The notes: generated from the letters alone by a model not told the origin. Counted from the stretch's first letter, positions 1 to 8,967 are shown. The stretch: 64,000 nt of DNA from CAVQFB01 sp963711675 (GCA_963711675.1 CAVQFB010000013.1:124001-188000); one strand, 5' to 3'. Numbers and translations are program-made.

Positions 1-374
1 ATCAACTGCCCGCTGCTTTGGTAAAAATCACTGACCGCCCGGATGTCTCCCCTCGAGATGACCGGTGTGGCGATCTTTACGTCCCGACACTCGGCGATGA
101 TGTCCGCCAGATCCTTCTCAGTGAGGTAATACGACTGCATGCTGGTGAAGCTTCCTCCCACCGCAGGCGCTCGTCCACTCCAGATAAACATGACGTTTTC
201 ACCGAGGGAGTCGAACTGCTTCCGGTTACCCGAGCGGAACCCCTCGCCCAGGCCCACCAGCAGCAGCAGCGATCCCACTCCCCACGCGATGCCGAACATA
301 GTCAGAAAGGACCTGAGCTTGTGAGCCCAAAGCGTTCGCATGGTTTGGGCAAAAATGTCGAGTAAAAGGCGCAC
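1..374 (-). CDS. ABC transporter permease, MacB/FtsX type (N-terminal part, cut by window start)
   Basis: Read on the minus strand from a GTG at 374, the frame stays open to the window edge (about 124 residues). It begins with a short cytoplasmic part containing FAQTMRTLWAHKLRSFLTM, then one membrane segment (IAWGVGSLLLLVGLGEGF), then the start of a periplasmic domain (ENVMFIWSG, later DVKIATPVISRGDIRA). This order (helix, KLRSFLT, TM1, GxGxG, MacB_PCD domain) is typical of MacB-like permeases of tripartite efflux or lipoprotein-export ABC systems. The ATPase and the other three membrane helices are not in view. The start is chosen because no ATG lies upstream in frame; the next in-frame ATG is in AQTMRTL. 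The substrate cannot be told. Confidence 0.82.
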   Translation of the reverse strand, partial: MRLLLDIFAQTMRTLWAHKLRSFLTMFGIAWGVGSLLLLVGLGEGFRSGNRKQFDSLGENVMFIWSGRAPAVGGSFTSMQSYYLTEKDLADIIAECRDVKIATPVISRGDIRAVSDFYQSSGQL

Positions 375-680
375 GGTTCGTTAGAGAATAACGTTGTTTG
401 AATTCACGCTTGTCCCGCCAAGGATGGCCGGGGAGACCTCACATAAGCCGGCGAAGCCCGACACTGGGGAAGTTCGACCCGTTGCGAGGAGTCTAGCACG
501 GACGCCGAGCGCCGCCGTCTTCCTCCGAACGGTGTCGCGTTCCGGATGGCTGATCGGCGCGCCAGGAAGGGATTTCCCATGCCGGCAAGGCTCAGGTACC
601 AGGACATTTCCTAGCTACTTTTGCTCCCTACTCGATCTTTGCTATAAACCGAGCATCGGCTCCATACCTGATCCCAAGGC
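375..680. other. divergent intergenic region, 306 bp
   Basis: This region separates the minus-strand permease from the plus-strand serine hydrolase. Short open frames here lack recognisable protein features and I reject them. A TATAAA hexamer at about 643-648 is the best -10 candidate for the downstream gene, but I find no convincing -35. Nothing else stands out. Confidence 0.45.
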
Positions 681-1820
681 TTGCACCCTCTGACCAACAC
701 TGTCCACTCAGCGGCCTCGTTTCCATGTGAGGATTACGAACATCAGAACTCCCGTTTCGCTTCCGCCTTCGAACTCCTTCAGCGCGCGATTTCGAATCAC
801 GCGTTCCCGGCATATGCTGCGGCGGTCACGCATCAAGGCAAGCTGGTTGCGCTGAAGGCGATGGGCCACTTCACTTACGAGCCGCAGTCACCTGAGGTCT
901 CAACCGCCAGCATCTTCGACCTGGCTTCCGTGACCAAAGCGGTGGCCACGACCACCATGGCGATGATCCTTTACCAGCGCGGCCTGCTTGACCTCGAAGC
1001 TCCCGTCACGGCCATTATTCCGGAATTCGCGGGCACTGATCCGCGCCGCCAGGAGATTACCTTTCACCAGTTGCTCGCTCACAGCTCGGGCTTGCCTGCG
1101 TACGAGAAGCTCTTCCTGCGAGTTCACTCCCGCGACGAACTGCTGCAGGCCGCCCTCGCCACTGCTCTTACCAGCGAACCTGGCGCTCGCGCCGAGTACA
1201 GCGACATCGGCTTCATCATTCTCGGGGCCGCTCTGGAACGGATCGCCGATGAACCTCTCGACCGTTTTTGCCGGCGGGAGATCTTCGGACCGCTGGGAAT
1301 GACCCAAACGACATTCAACCCGCACGCCTCCGTGCGATCTGCGATTCCACCGACTGCGGATGATCGTACCTTTCGCCACCGCATCATTCAGGGTGAAGTG
1401 CAGGATGAGAACGCCAGCGTTCTTGGAGGTGTCGCCGGCCACGCCGGCCTGTTCTCCTCGGCCCAGGACCTGGCGCTCTTCGCGCATGCCATGTTGAATG
1501 CCGGCCGGCCCATCTTGCGGCCTGAAACTCTCGCCCTGTTCACCAGGCGCGAGCCCAGTCCTGCAGGGAAGTCCCGCGCCCTGGGCTGGGATACGCCCTC
1601 CACCCCGTCGCAAGCCGGCAGGCACTTCTCGCCCGCATCTTTCGGGCATCTTGGTTATACCGGCACTTCGCTGTGGATCGATCCCACCCGCCAACTCTCC
1701 GTCGCCTTGCTCACTAACCGCACCTGGCCGGATTGTGCCAATCAAGCCATCAAGCTGGTGCGCCCGAAGTTTCACGATGCCGTAGTCGAAACGCTGGAAC
1801 CGAAGTCCGCCAAGGAATAA
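681..1820 (+). CDS. serine hydrolase, class C beta-lactamase / penicillin-binding-protein-like family
   Basis: This 379-residue protein has the beta-lactamase (PF00144) motif set: SVTK at residues 83-86 (nucleophile Ser83, Lys86), a YSD triad starting at Tyr173, and HLGYTGTS near residue 323 in the place of the KTG/HTG box. It is about the normal length for the family. No convincing signal peptide is visible. The start is a TTG; the first in-frame ATG lies far inside (residue 61), so the N-terminus is uncertain. It sits 7 bp before murQ and shortly before murA, which points to a role in cell-wall peptide or muropeptide turnover rather than antibiotic resistance (inference). True beta-lactamase activity cannot be judged from sequence. 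Confidence 0.85.
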   Translation: MHPLTNTVHSAASFPCEDYEHQNSRFASAFELLQRAISNHAFPAYAAAVTHQGKLVALKAMGHFTYEPQSPEVSTASIFDLASVTKAVATTTMAMILYQRGLLDLEAPVTAIIPEFAGTDPRRQEITFHQLLAHSSGLPAYEKLFLRVHSRDELLQAALATALTSEPGARAEYSDIGFIILGAALERIADEPLDRFCRREIFGPLGMTQTTFNPHASVRSAIPPTADDRTFRHRIIQGEVQDENASVLGGVAGHAGLFSSAQDLALFAHAMLNAGRPILRPETLALFTRREPSPAGKSRALGWDTPSTPSQAGRHFSPASFGHLGYTGTSLWIDPTRQLSVALLTNRTWPDCANQAIKLVRPKFHDAVVETLEPKSAKE

Positions 1821-1827
1821 AGACCTA

Positions 1828-2787
1828 ATGGCAGGAAATCGCAAAGGACTCTTGAGATCGCCAAAAGCAAGTATCCGCGCAGACCTGAAGCGGATGGGAA
1901 CCGAGAAAACGAACGCGGCTGCATCGGGCATTGACCGGATGTCGGCGGTGCAGATTGCCCGCTTGATCAATCGCGAGGACGCCAAGGTAGCGGCGGCTGT
2001 GAAACGGGCTCTGCCCCAGATCGGTCGCGCCATTGATCTCATCACAGCCGCCCTGAAGAAGGGCGGCCGTCTGATCTACGTCGGTGCGGGAACCAGCGGC
2101 CGCATTGCCGCGCTCGACGCTGCTGAATGCCCGCCGACTTTCAACACTGATCCAAAGACGGTACAGTTCGTGATCGCTGGCGGTCCGGCAGCGTTAGTCG
2201 GCGCCGTCGAGGCCAGCGAAGACTCCCGCGAACTCGGCCGAAGCGAAATGGCGAAGAGAAAACCCGGCAAGAACGATGTCGTCGTCGGCATCGCCGCCAG
2301 CGGGCGCACACCGTTCACTGTGGCAGCCGTCGCATACGCCCGTTCTCGCGGCGCCGAGACCGTCGCGGTCACCTGCAACAGCAACTCACCGCTCGAAAAG
2401 GCCGCGCACATCGCGATCGTGACCGAGGTCGGCCCGGAGGTCATCTCCGGTTCCAGCCGGATGAAAGCGGGCACCGCGCAGAAGATGGTCTTGAATATGC
2501 TGTCGACCGGCGCCATGACCCGGCTCGGCTACGTTTACGACGGCCTTATGGTGAATGTCCACCTGAAGAATGAAAAGCTGATGGAGCGCGGGCTCTCGAT
2601 TCTCCAGCAGGCCACCGGCCGGGACCGCCCTGAGGCCGAGCACGCCCTGAGAAACGCCGGCAACCGTGTCCCGGTCGCTCTGGTCATGCTCCAAACCGGC
2701 GCCAGCCGAGCACTGGCCGAGCGTTCCCTTAGGGCCGCAGTCGGACATGTCCGATCGGCCATTGCTCTGGCCCGCCGAACCCGGTAA
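1828..2787 (+). CDS. murQ: N-acetylmuramic acid 6-phosphate etherase
   Basis: MurQ cleaves the lactyl ether of MurNAc-6-phosphate to give GlcNAc-6-phosphate and D-lactate in cytoplasmic peptidoglycan recycling. The 319-residue product shows the SIS-domain signature: IYVGAGTSGRIAALDAAECPPTF (residues 83-105), with Glu100 matching catalytic Glu83 of the E. coli enzyme and Glu131 (VEASEDS) matching Glu114. The family motif SGSSRMKAGTAQK is also present. An extra ~20 basic residues precede the usual start (LKRMGTEKTN); the true start could be downstream. It lies 7 bp after the serine hydrolase gene, so both are probably one transcript. No MurNAc kinase or PTS gene is in view. Confidence 0.96.
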   Translation: MAGNRKGLLRSPKASIRADLKRMGTEKTNAAASGIDRMSAVQIARLINREDAKVAAAVKRALPQIGRAIDLITAALKKGGRLIYVGAGTSGRIAALDAAECPPTFNTDPKTVQFVIAGGPAALVGAVEASEDSRELGRSEMAKRKPGKNDVVVGIAASGRTPFTVAAVAYARSRGAETVAVTCNSNSPLEKAAHIAIVTEVGPEVISGSSRMKAGTAQKMVLNMLSTGAMTRLGYVYDGLMVNVHLKNEKLMERGLSILQQATGRDRPEAEHALRNAGNRVPVALVMLQTGASRALAERSLRAAVGHVRSAIALARRTR

Positions 2788-2905
2788 TAAATAAACAGGA
2801 CTTTTCCCGGCCCATTCGATCTTTGGCGTCCGTTTTTGCGTCTAAAATGGCGGTACGCCACAGATTGGAAGGTTCCTTGGGGCTTACTTAAGGAATTATC
2901 TCGAC

Positions 2906-4222
2906 ATGGACAAGCTAGTAATCCGCGGCGGGAATCCGCTGCTTGGAACGATCCGCGTTAGCGGCGCGAAGAACGCAGCCCTGCCCGCCATGGCGGCCGC
3001 CCTGCTTACCGAAGAGGCCGTCACCCTGGAAAACATCCCGCAGGTGCGCGACATTGAAACCACGCGCAAGCTGCTCGCCGCCATGGGTGCTGAGGTCGAG
3101 CTCGGCTATGGCCGCGCTCAACATCGCACCACTATCTGCTGCCGCAATCTGGCATCCCCGGAAGCGTCCTACGAGTTAGTCAAAACCATGCGTGCCTCCA
3201 CACTGGTGCTTGGACCGCTGGTAGCTCGCTGCGGCACGGCCCGAGTTTCTCTGCCAGGCGGCTGCGCCATCGGCGCTCGCCCCATCGATCTGCACATCAA
3301 GGGGCTGGAGCGGCTGGGCGCGAAGATTACGCAGGAGCACGGCTACGTCGAGGCAAGCGCCAAGCGCTTGCGCGGAGCGGAGATCGTCTTCGATAAGATT
3401 ACTGTGACCGGCACTGAGGATCTGCTGATGGCCGCCACGCTCGCTGAAGGCGAGACCATCATGCTCAATTGCGCCCGCGAACCGGAAGTCGCTGACCTCG
3501 CTGACCTGCTGAACAAGATGGGGGCGCGCATCGAGGGCGCGGGAACATCCACAATTAGAGTGAAGGGCGTCGACAAACTGCATGGCGCCAAGCATCGCAT
3601 CATTCCCGACCGCATTGAAGCAGGAACGTTCATCATCGCCGGCGCGCTCACTGGTGGCGATCTCAACGTGGCAGGTTGCGATCCCAGCCATTTCGACGCG
3701 CTCCTGCAGAAGTTAGACGAAGTGGGCGTGAAGACAGCCCACACCGCCGACGCGGTTCGCGTCATCGGCGACGGCCCCATCAAAGCGGCCGATATGGTCA
3801 CTGAAGAATATCCGGGATTCCCCACTGACATGCAGGCGCAGTACATGGCGCTGGCGACTCAGGCCGAGGGGACGTCGGTTATCACGGAGAATATTTTCGA
3901 GAATCGATTCATGCACGCGCAGGAACTGGTGCGCATGGGAGCGAACCTGAAGATCGAAGGCCGCCGGGCGATCGTACGCGGCAAAACTCCGCTGAGCGCA
4001 GCCGCTGTCCTCGCCTCCGACCTGCGCGCCTCTGCTTCGCTCGTGCTAGCGGCGCTCGTTGCGGAAGGCGAATCGATCATCGACCGCGTCTATCACATCG
4101 ACCGCGGTTACGAGCATATTGAAGAGAAATTGCGCGGCGTAGGCGCCCAGATTCGCCGCATCGGCGAGATGCTCCCTAAAAAGGCAGTGGCGCCGCGTGT
4201 GATGAGCGCTGACGTCACGTAA
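2906..4222 (+). CDS. murA: UDP-N-acetylglucosamine 1-carboxyvinyltransferase
   Basis: MurA transfers enolpyruvate from PEP to UDP-GlcNAc, the first committed step of peptidoglycan synthesis, in the cytoplasm. The 438-residue length fits the family (about 420). Visible landmarks are the substrate-binding Lys22-Asn23 pair (SGAKNAALP) and Cys120 in LPGGCAIGARP, equal to catalytic Cys115 of E. coli. Because the Cys is not Asp, the enzyme should be of the fosfomycin-sensitive type (family knowledge). The EPSP-synthase fold repeats across the whole length (PGFPTDMQAQ near residue 300). The ATG at 2906 follows a 118-bp gap after murQ with a TAAAAT hexamer, so it may have its own promoter. Confidence 0.97.
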   Translation: MDKLVIRGGNPLLGTIRVSGAKNAALPAMAAALLTEEAVTLENIPQVRDIETTRKLLAAMGAEVELGYGRAQHRTTICCRNLASPEASYELVKTMRASTLVLGPLVARCGTARVSLPGGCAIGARPIDLHIKGLERLGAKITQEHGYVEASAKRLRGAEIVFDKITVTGTEDLLMAATLAEGETIMLNCAREPEVADLADLLNKMGARIEGAGTSTIRVKGVDKLHGAKHRIIPDRIEAGTFIIAGALTGGDLNVAGCDPSHFDALLQKLDEVGVKTAHTADAVRVIGDGPIKAADMVTEEYPGFPTDMQAQYMALATQAEGTSVITENIFENRFMHAQELVRMGANLKIEGRRAIVRGKTPLSAAAVLASDLRASASLVLAALVAEGESIIDRVYHIDRGYEHIEEKLRGVGAQIRRIGEMLPKKAVAPRVMSADVT

Positions 4223-4224
4223 TT

Positions 4225-4335
4225 GAGAGTGTCATCCCGAGCGTAGTGCGAAATTCGCACAGCGAGATTCGCGTGCAGTCGAGAGCCTTCCCTGAGCGAA
4301 CCCGAGCTTGCGCGAGGGGAGTCGAACCGGGACCT
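4225..4335. repeat. REP-like palindromic intergenic element between convergent genes
   Basis: The space between murA and the convergent propeller gene contains GTCATCCCGAGCG followed by a perfect arm-centre-arm palindrome GTGCGAAATTCGCAC at 4246-4260, then a second imperfect C/G-rich stem. Its layout resembles dispersed REP-like elements in bacterial intergenic DNA. With only one copy in this window its repetitive nature is inferred. It could also act as a bidirectional terminator, though no T-run follows. Confidence 0.4.
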
Positions 4336-4365
4336 GCTTTTCTGGGATTTGATCGCCAGCAGGTC

Positions 4366-5997
4366 TTATTTCAACAGCCCAAACACTCCCACGCTGTTCG
4401 TCGTTCCCACGTACACCTTCCCATTTACGACCATCGGCGTAATGAATTTGTTTCCCGTGCCAAACTGATCGCGCGATCCTGCCTGATTGCTGTTGTAAAG
4501 TTCATTCGACAGGTTGCTGGCATCGTAGGCGTGCAGCACCGCGGGATTAGCATTCTCTACTGCCCACACGATCCCGTTGCTGCTCCCGTTAGCCGAAATG
4601 CTCGGCGTCGATCCCGGATATCCGAAGCTGTTCCCGGTCTGGCCGGCAGGCGTGGCGGATAGCCGCGCAGCGCTGATCGAAAACGCCTTGATCACATCTC
4701 CGACTGCTCCGTAGTACACAGTGTTGTTGAAATATGCCGCCTTCGAGAACACGCCGCCGCCCAAAGCTCCGCTGATTTCCTGGTAATTGCTGTTGGTAGA
4801 TGGATTGAACTTTCCCATGTTGTCGCGGTCCACCACATAAATATTGCCGTCCTTGCCCGCTCCCAGCGCCAGGTGCCGCGTCATTCCCGAACCGTCCATC
4901 AGGTCGGGCAACAACAGCACGCCACCGGAGCCCAGATCGTTGTCCGCGTTCGACTGAGCCACCGTATCGAAAGTCGCGAAATAGTCCGCGACTGCCAGTC
5001 CAGCCGTGGTCGAGATCTTCAGGAAGGAATTTCCGTAGTCCCCGCTGCTTGGAAATCCGCTCGCGTTGAGCGTCGTATCGAACGTTCCGTTTCCCGCCAG
5101 CAGATAGATGTTCCCCGCGCTGTCGGCTGCGGGAGCCGTTCCCGCCATCCAGATCGCGCCTTCGCTGCCGTTCGGCGTCAGGTTGAGCACGCTGGTTTGC
5201 GCGAGAGTAGACGCGTTGTACGCCATGACCCATCCCGTATAGGGCCGCGCATCGCAATGCGACGTCCAGGTTGTGTAGATCATGCCATTCATCATCAGCA
5301 GCCCGGCTCTTTCTTCATATTGACCGGGATCAAAGATCACGTTGCCCCCGGAACTGTTATCGCCCGTACCCGGAAACGACGCCTGAATCGTCACCGGGCC
5401 GCCGAACTTCTCCGCGCCGGACGTCACGTCGAGCGCATGCAAGCGCTGGACATAGGCGCCCGATCCAGTCTTTGACATCGCCACCACATAAAGTGTCCCG
5501 CTGCTCTTGTCGATCACCGGTGTCGACGTGATCCCGATCTCCGGCGTCACCTGGCCGCATCCGTGGTCATCGCTCGTCGTTTCGCCCGACCCCAGCATCG
5601 ACATCTGCCACAAGATCATTCCGCTGTCCGCGTCAAACGCATACACCGAGTCGTGCTCAGTTGCCACGTACAGCACGTTGCGGGTTGCACCTGAAACACT
5701 CATGTTGGTCAGCGAGAGCGGTTGCGCGTCCGCCTTGCCATCCACCACGAAGTTTGCCAGCTTGCCAAAGCTCGACGAGTTCACATTGCTGGGCGTGAGC
5801 ACGGTCTCGGTCAAGTTCTGGCCAGTCCGCGTGTTGTCGTTGTGATAGGTCACCACATCGCTTCCGGTTGCCGCCGCCGTCCCGCCCGACCCTGTGCTCG
5901 TTGAAGTGCTGCCTGTGTTTGACCCCGACTTGCTGCAGCTGGCAAGCAGCAGCCCCAAAGTGATACACACCAGCACGGCGGACGCGAAATGTCTCAT
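4366..5997 (-). CDS. PQQ-like beta-propeller lipoprotein
   Basis: The 543-residue product starts with a lipoprotein signal peptide (hydrophobic residues 7-19, lipobox LASC, Cys21), followed by a low-complexity Ser/Thr/Gly linker of about 25 residues. The rest is repeated blades of the pyrrolo-quinoline-quinone-like type (LYVATEHDSVYAFDADSG, LYVVAMSKTG, IYLLAGNGTFD, IYVVDRDNMGKF, VYVGTTNSVGVF). Such proteins are outer-membrane or periplasmic scaffolds or sensors; the dehydrogenase active-site residues of true quinoproteins are not obvious, so I do not call it an enzyme. It is transcribed alone, convergent with murA and divergent from the TMEM175-type gene. Confidence 0.82.
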   Translation of the reverse strand: MRHFASAVLVCITLGLLLASCSKSGSNTGSTSTSTGSGGTAAATGSDVVTYHNDNTRTGQNLTETVLTPSNVNSSSFGKLANFVVDGKADAQPLSLTNMSVSGATRNVLYVATEHDSVYAFDADSGMILWQMSMLGSGETTSDDHGCGQVTPEIGITSTPVIDKSSGTLYVVAMSKTGSGAYVQRLHALDVTSGAEKFGGPVTIQASFPGTGDNSSGGNVIFDPGQYEERAGLLMMNGMIYTTWTSHCDARPYTGWVMAYNASTLAQTSVLNLTPNGSEGAIWMAGTAPAADSAGNIYLLAGNGTFDTTLNASGFPSSGDYGNSFLKISTTAGLAVADYFATFDTVAQSNADNDLGSGGVLLLPDLMDGSGMTRHLALGAGKDGNIYVVDRDNMGKFNPSTNSNYQEISGALGGGVFSKAAYFNNTVYYGAVGDVIKAFSISAARLSATPAGQTGNSFGYPGSTPSISANGSSNGIVWAVENANPAVLHAYDASNLSNELYNSNQAGSRDQFGTGNKFITPMVVNGKVYVGTTNSVGVFGLLK

Positions 5998-6126
5998 GAC
6001 CCTTCCTGTTGTTGAGTTTGCGGCCAGACCACGCCTGGAGAGGTGACTTCTCGGCTACAAGTTTCAGTGGAGACTTGGATGTATTCTAGGGGCAACCCGT
6101 TTGCTGCCGAACACTCATTGGTGCAG

Positions 6127-6142
6127 GTAACTCGCGAGTTAC
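6127..6142. promoter_or_regulatory. perfect 16-bp palindrome, probable operator
   Basis: GTAACTCGCGAGTTAC is its own reverse complement. It sits between two divergent genes, 130 bp upstream of the propeller gene start and 92 bp upstream of the TMEM175-type gene start. Perfect palindromes of this size in a divergent region usually bind a dimeric repressor (inference). No regulator gene is adjacent. Confidence 0.55.
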
Positions 6143-6233
6143 GTTACCCCCAGCGCCGCGTGCCAATCTCAGTTCTGGCGGGGTGGCCCATAACCCGCCT
6201 CCTTCCTGCCCAGCCTTGGTAGACTCGTGTGCC

Positions 6234-6863
6234 ATGACTACGCCCTATAACCGGATTGCCGGCCAGAGTGTGGAACGCCTTGCCGCCCTCAGTGACGGCA
6301 TCTTCGCCGTCGCCATGACCCTTCTTGTACTCGACCTTCGCGTTCCCGCCACGGAGGCAGTGCATAACGAACACGATCTGTGGCATGGTCTGGTGGCACT
6401 CTCGCCGCGCCTGCTGATGTTTATGATGAGCTTTCTGACTCTAGGTATCTTCTGGGTGGGCCAGCAGACGCAACTCAACCACCTTGCTCGCTCCGACCGC
6501 AGCCTGTCCTGGATTCACATCGTGTTTCTGTTCGCGGTTTCGATCACTCCGTTTTCGACTACGCTCCTAGCCGAGTTCATTCGCTACCGTCTCGCGCTGC
6601 TCGCCTACTGGCTGAACATCCTCGCTCTGGGAGTAACCCTGTATTTCAGCTGGGTCTGTGCGACCGAGAAGAACCTCGTCAAGGACGACATGCCAGCCGA
6701 GGTTCCCACGGCCATCAAGCGCCGCATCGTGATCGCGCAATCCCTGTATGCATTCGGAGCGCTACTCTGCTTCATCAACACCTACTGGAGCATCGCGTTC
6801 ATCGTGCTGGTGCAGCTCAACTACGCGGTTGCCCCGCGCTTTCTGCGCCGGTCAGCTTCCTGA
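6234..6863 (+). CDS. TMEM175-type (DUF1211) potassium-channel-like membrane protein
   Basis: This 209-residue integral membrane protein begins with RLAALSDGIFAVAMTLLVLDL, the conserved first-helix (F/L)SDG signature of bacterial TMEM175 homologues, whose known members form K+-permeable channels. About six hydrophobic segments follow (LLMFMMSFLTLGIFWVG, WIHIVFLFAVSITPF, LLAYWLNILALGVTLYF, SLYAFGALLCFINTYW, AFIVLVQLNYAV), the usual number for one bacterial subunit. The ATG at 6234 is preferred over an upstream one at 6183, because the upstream one would add 17 residues of non-conserved sequence. Single gene, with a palindromic operator candidate upstream. Confidence 0.85.
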   Translation: MTTPYNRIAGQSVERLAALSDGIFAVAMTLLVLDLRVPATEAVHNEHDLWHGLVALSPRLLMFMMSFLTLGIFWVGQQTQLNHLARSDRSLSWIHIVFLFAVSITPFSTTLLAEFIRYRLALLAYWLNILALGVTLYFSWVCATEKNLVKDDMPAEVPTAIKRRIVIAQSLYAFGALLCFINTYWSIAFIVLVQLNYAVAPRFLRRSAS

Positions 6864-6904
6864 TTCTTTCTTGTCAGTTGGATTAATCGCGATTGGCTGA
6901 GAGT

Positions 6905-7294
6905 TCACTGCGCGGGCTGTCGCTCTGACGCAAGCCATGCCTCGGCTTCGGCCATCACCCGGAACGCCCGGATCTCCCTGAAGTACGCCCGGGCGACGAC
7001 CTCAAACATTCTCATCATGCCGAAGAGCGCGTCTCGCTGCGCAACGATGGCGCACACTCCGAAGCGGAGCTTTACGCGAGTCTTTTGCACTTCTCGCGTG
7101 ATGTTCTCGAGCTGCCGGGTTTCCGGGAGGGAGCCCAACTCGCTCAGGTCCAACAGGACATCAAGATATTCGGGAACTTCGGGATCGACCAGCAGGCTCT
7201 GGAAATGCGCGGCAACTTCGTCATAAGTGACATTGCCGACACATCGGGTTCGAATCAACCGCTGCTTCGCATCAATCGTGTAGGTGACTGGCAT
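6905..7294 (-). CDS. SpoIIAA/STAS-like hypothetical protein
   Basis: A 129-residue soluble protein. The pattern (TYTIDAKQRLIRTRCVGNVTYDEVAAHFQSLLVDPEV, then DVLLDLSEL, then FGVCAIVAQRDALFGMMRMFEVVA) follows SpoIIAA-like/STAS-like proteins: a beta-strand with short turn, a helix, then a strand ending in DLS. These are usually small regulatory or housekeeping proteins of unknown role. I choose ATG 7294 because GGAG lies 6 bases upstream; an in-frame ATG at 7357 would add 21 residues. It stands alone between two other genes. Confidence 0.6.
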   Translation of the reverse strand: MPVTYTIDAKQRLIRTRCVGNVTYDEVAAHFQSLLVDPEVPEYLDVLLDLSELGSLPETRQLENITREVQKTRVKLRFGVCAIVAQRDALFGMMRMFEVVARAYFREIRAFRVMAEAEAWLASERQPAQ

Positions 7295-7595
7295 GCACTT
7301 CTCCATGACCAGACAACCCGTACTCGGCCCGACAAAGGTTAATCGCGAAGAGTCCAATTCCTACATCGCCACGAAGCTTTTCGCGCGAACCGTGGGAGGG
7401 GCGTTCGCCGGCGACTTTGAAAATCGATTACTATTCAAGTGGATCAGCTAGCGGGGAGTGCCACTGCGAACGCGCAGAGTATTCTACTCAGGCCGCGGCG
7501 TGATGCAACCGATATGTAAAGCTAGGGAATCGGCGTGAGACTTTAAAGGTATCGTACAAAACCTGCCCTGAGGAATAAACGCCAGCATAGCCACC

Positions 7596-8780
7596 CTATC
7601 TCATCTTCTCCAGACTCTGCGCCAAGTCACACTTCAAGTCGTCGACGTCCTCCAACCCGATATTAAGACGCACAATCCGGTGCCCATAGTCTGGCCTGCC
7701 CGGAGTGGAATGGAAGTCATAAGCCACCGCCAGACTCGTCACTCCCGCCCAGCTGTACCCGATCTTGAATAGGTCGAGTCTGTCCACAAAAGCCAGCACC
7801 TGTTCCTTGGCGAATTCCTGTCGGAAGACGATCGAGAACAGGCCCGTCGCGCCGGTGAAATCCCGCTCCCACAACTCGTGGCCCGGGCAACTCGGCAAGG
7901 CGGGATGGAGCACGAGCTCAATCTCAGGCCGCTCCGCCAGCCACCGTGCAATGGACAGCGCCGCCTCCCCGATCGCCTTCAGCCTGACCGCCAGTGTCTT
8001 CATCCCACGCAACCCCAGGCTTGCATCATCCGGGGACACTGCACACCCCACCACCTGATGCGTCCCGCCCAGGCGCTCAAACAGCGGCTGCGAATCTGCC
8101 GGTTCGCGCACCGTGATCGAACCCAGCAGCAAGTCACTGTGCCCGCCTACATACTTCGTCAGCGCCTGCATGGTGATATCGACGCCGTGAGCGAACGCAT
8201 CGAAGTAAATCCCCGCCGACCAGGTATTGTCCAGCACCACCAGCGCTCCAATTCCATGGGCTGCGGCCGCAATCGAAGGCACGTCCTGCACCTCCATCGT
8301 GATCGATCCCGGACTCTCGCACCACACCAGGCGCGTGTTCTTGCGAAAATGTTGCTCGATCCCAACCATCCCCTGTGCCGTCGCAGCGGCGTAGAAACTC
8401 ACCTCCACTCCGAACCTGCGCAGCACCCCCACCGCAAACTTGCGGTTCGGCGTGTACACGCTTTCGGGTAGCAGAACATGGTCGCCAGCTTTCAGAAACG
8501 ACAAATTGATAAGAGAAATCGCCGCCTGCCCGCCAGGCGTCAACAGGGTCCGCGAGCCGCCTTCAAGCTCGCAGATCCTGGCCGCCAGCTCAAGTACGGT
8601 GGGCGTTCCATATAGCCCATAGGTGTAGCCCACCTCGTACTGGTTCCAGTCGTCATCAACGGCAGCCGCGTTCGGGAAGAGTACCGTGGACGCGCGGTAC
8701 ACGGGCGTCGAGAGCGAGCGGAATCCTGTGGGAACGCTTGCATCGCTGTGAATCAGCTTGGTTTTCCAGTCTTTGGCCAT
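7596..8780 (-). CDS. metC: cystathionine beta-lyase, Cys/Met-metabolism PLP enzyme
   Basis: The 394-residue protein belongs to the Cys/Met metabolism PLP family (fold type I). Lys209 in QALTKYVGGHSD is the Schiff-base lysine (Lys210 in E. coli MetC), with GGQAAISL binding the PLP phosphate and VVLDNTWSAG supplying the cofactor Asp. The closest subgroup is MetC-like (YxxGLYGTPTVLELAARICELEGG), which splits cystathionine to homocysteine, pyruvate and ammonia in methionine synthesis. Cystathionine gamma-lyase activity cannot be excluded. It is divergent from the DUF2911 gene, and a strong palindrome lies between them. Confidence 0.87.
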   Translation of the reverse strand: MAKDWKTKLIHSDASVPTGFRSLSTPVYRASTVLFPNAAAVDDDWNQYEVGYTYGLYGTPTVLELAARICELEGGSRTLLTPGGQAAISLINLSFLKAGDHVLLPESVYTPNRKFAVGVLRRFGVEVSFYAAATAQGMVGIEQHFRKNTRLVWCESPGSITMEVQDVPSIAAAAHGIGALVVLDNTWSAGIYFDAFAHGVDITMQALTKYVGGHSDLLLGSITVREPADSQPLFERLGGTHQVVGCAVSPDDASLGLRGMKTLAVRLKAIGEAALSIARWLAERPEIELVLHPALPSCPGHELWERDFTGATGLFSIVFRQEFAKEQVLAFVDRLDLFKIGYSWAGVTSLAVAYDFHSTPGRPDYGHRIVRLNIGLEDVDDLKCDLAQSLEKMR

Positions 8781-8920
8781 GGGAAAAGTCTAACCGAGGA
8801 TCGTGCGGCTTAGGCAATCACACGCGTCTGTGGGCGACGCCCTGATCGGGCATCACCAATCAACCGTCCTGGCCGTCGTCCAGCCCACCGCTTCGTCTTC
8901 CAAAATGGCACGCTCCAGGG

Positions 8921-8967
8921 TCGGTGATCCCGATCACCGATTCCCGCCCACCTGGGCCGAATATACT
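8921..8967 (+). promoter_or_regulatory. 20-bp palindromic operator candidate plus -10 box
   Basis: TCGGTGATCCCGATCACCGA (8921-8940) is a perfect inverted repeat with 9-bp arms and a 2-bp centre. A TATACT hexamer follows at 8962-8967; the place where a -35 box would lie (about 8939-8944) has no consensus and touches the edge of the palindrome. This is the layout of an activator-dependent or repressed promoter for the DUF2911 gene at 9036. It is also 141 bp upstream of metC on the other strand. Confidence 0.55.

Noticed and set aside
900..2045. 381-residue open frame on the minus strand across the serine hydrolase and murQ
   Set aside because: It is antisense to two well-supported genes, with no domain, signal or sensible composition; long antisense frames are common in GC-rich DNA.
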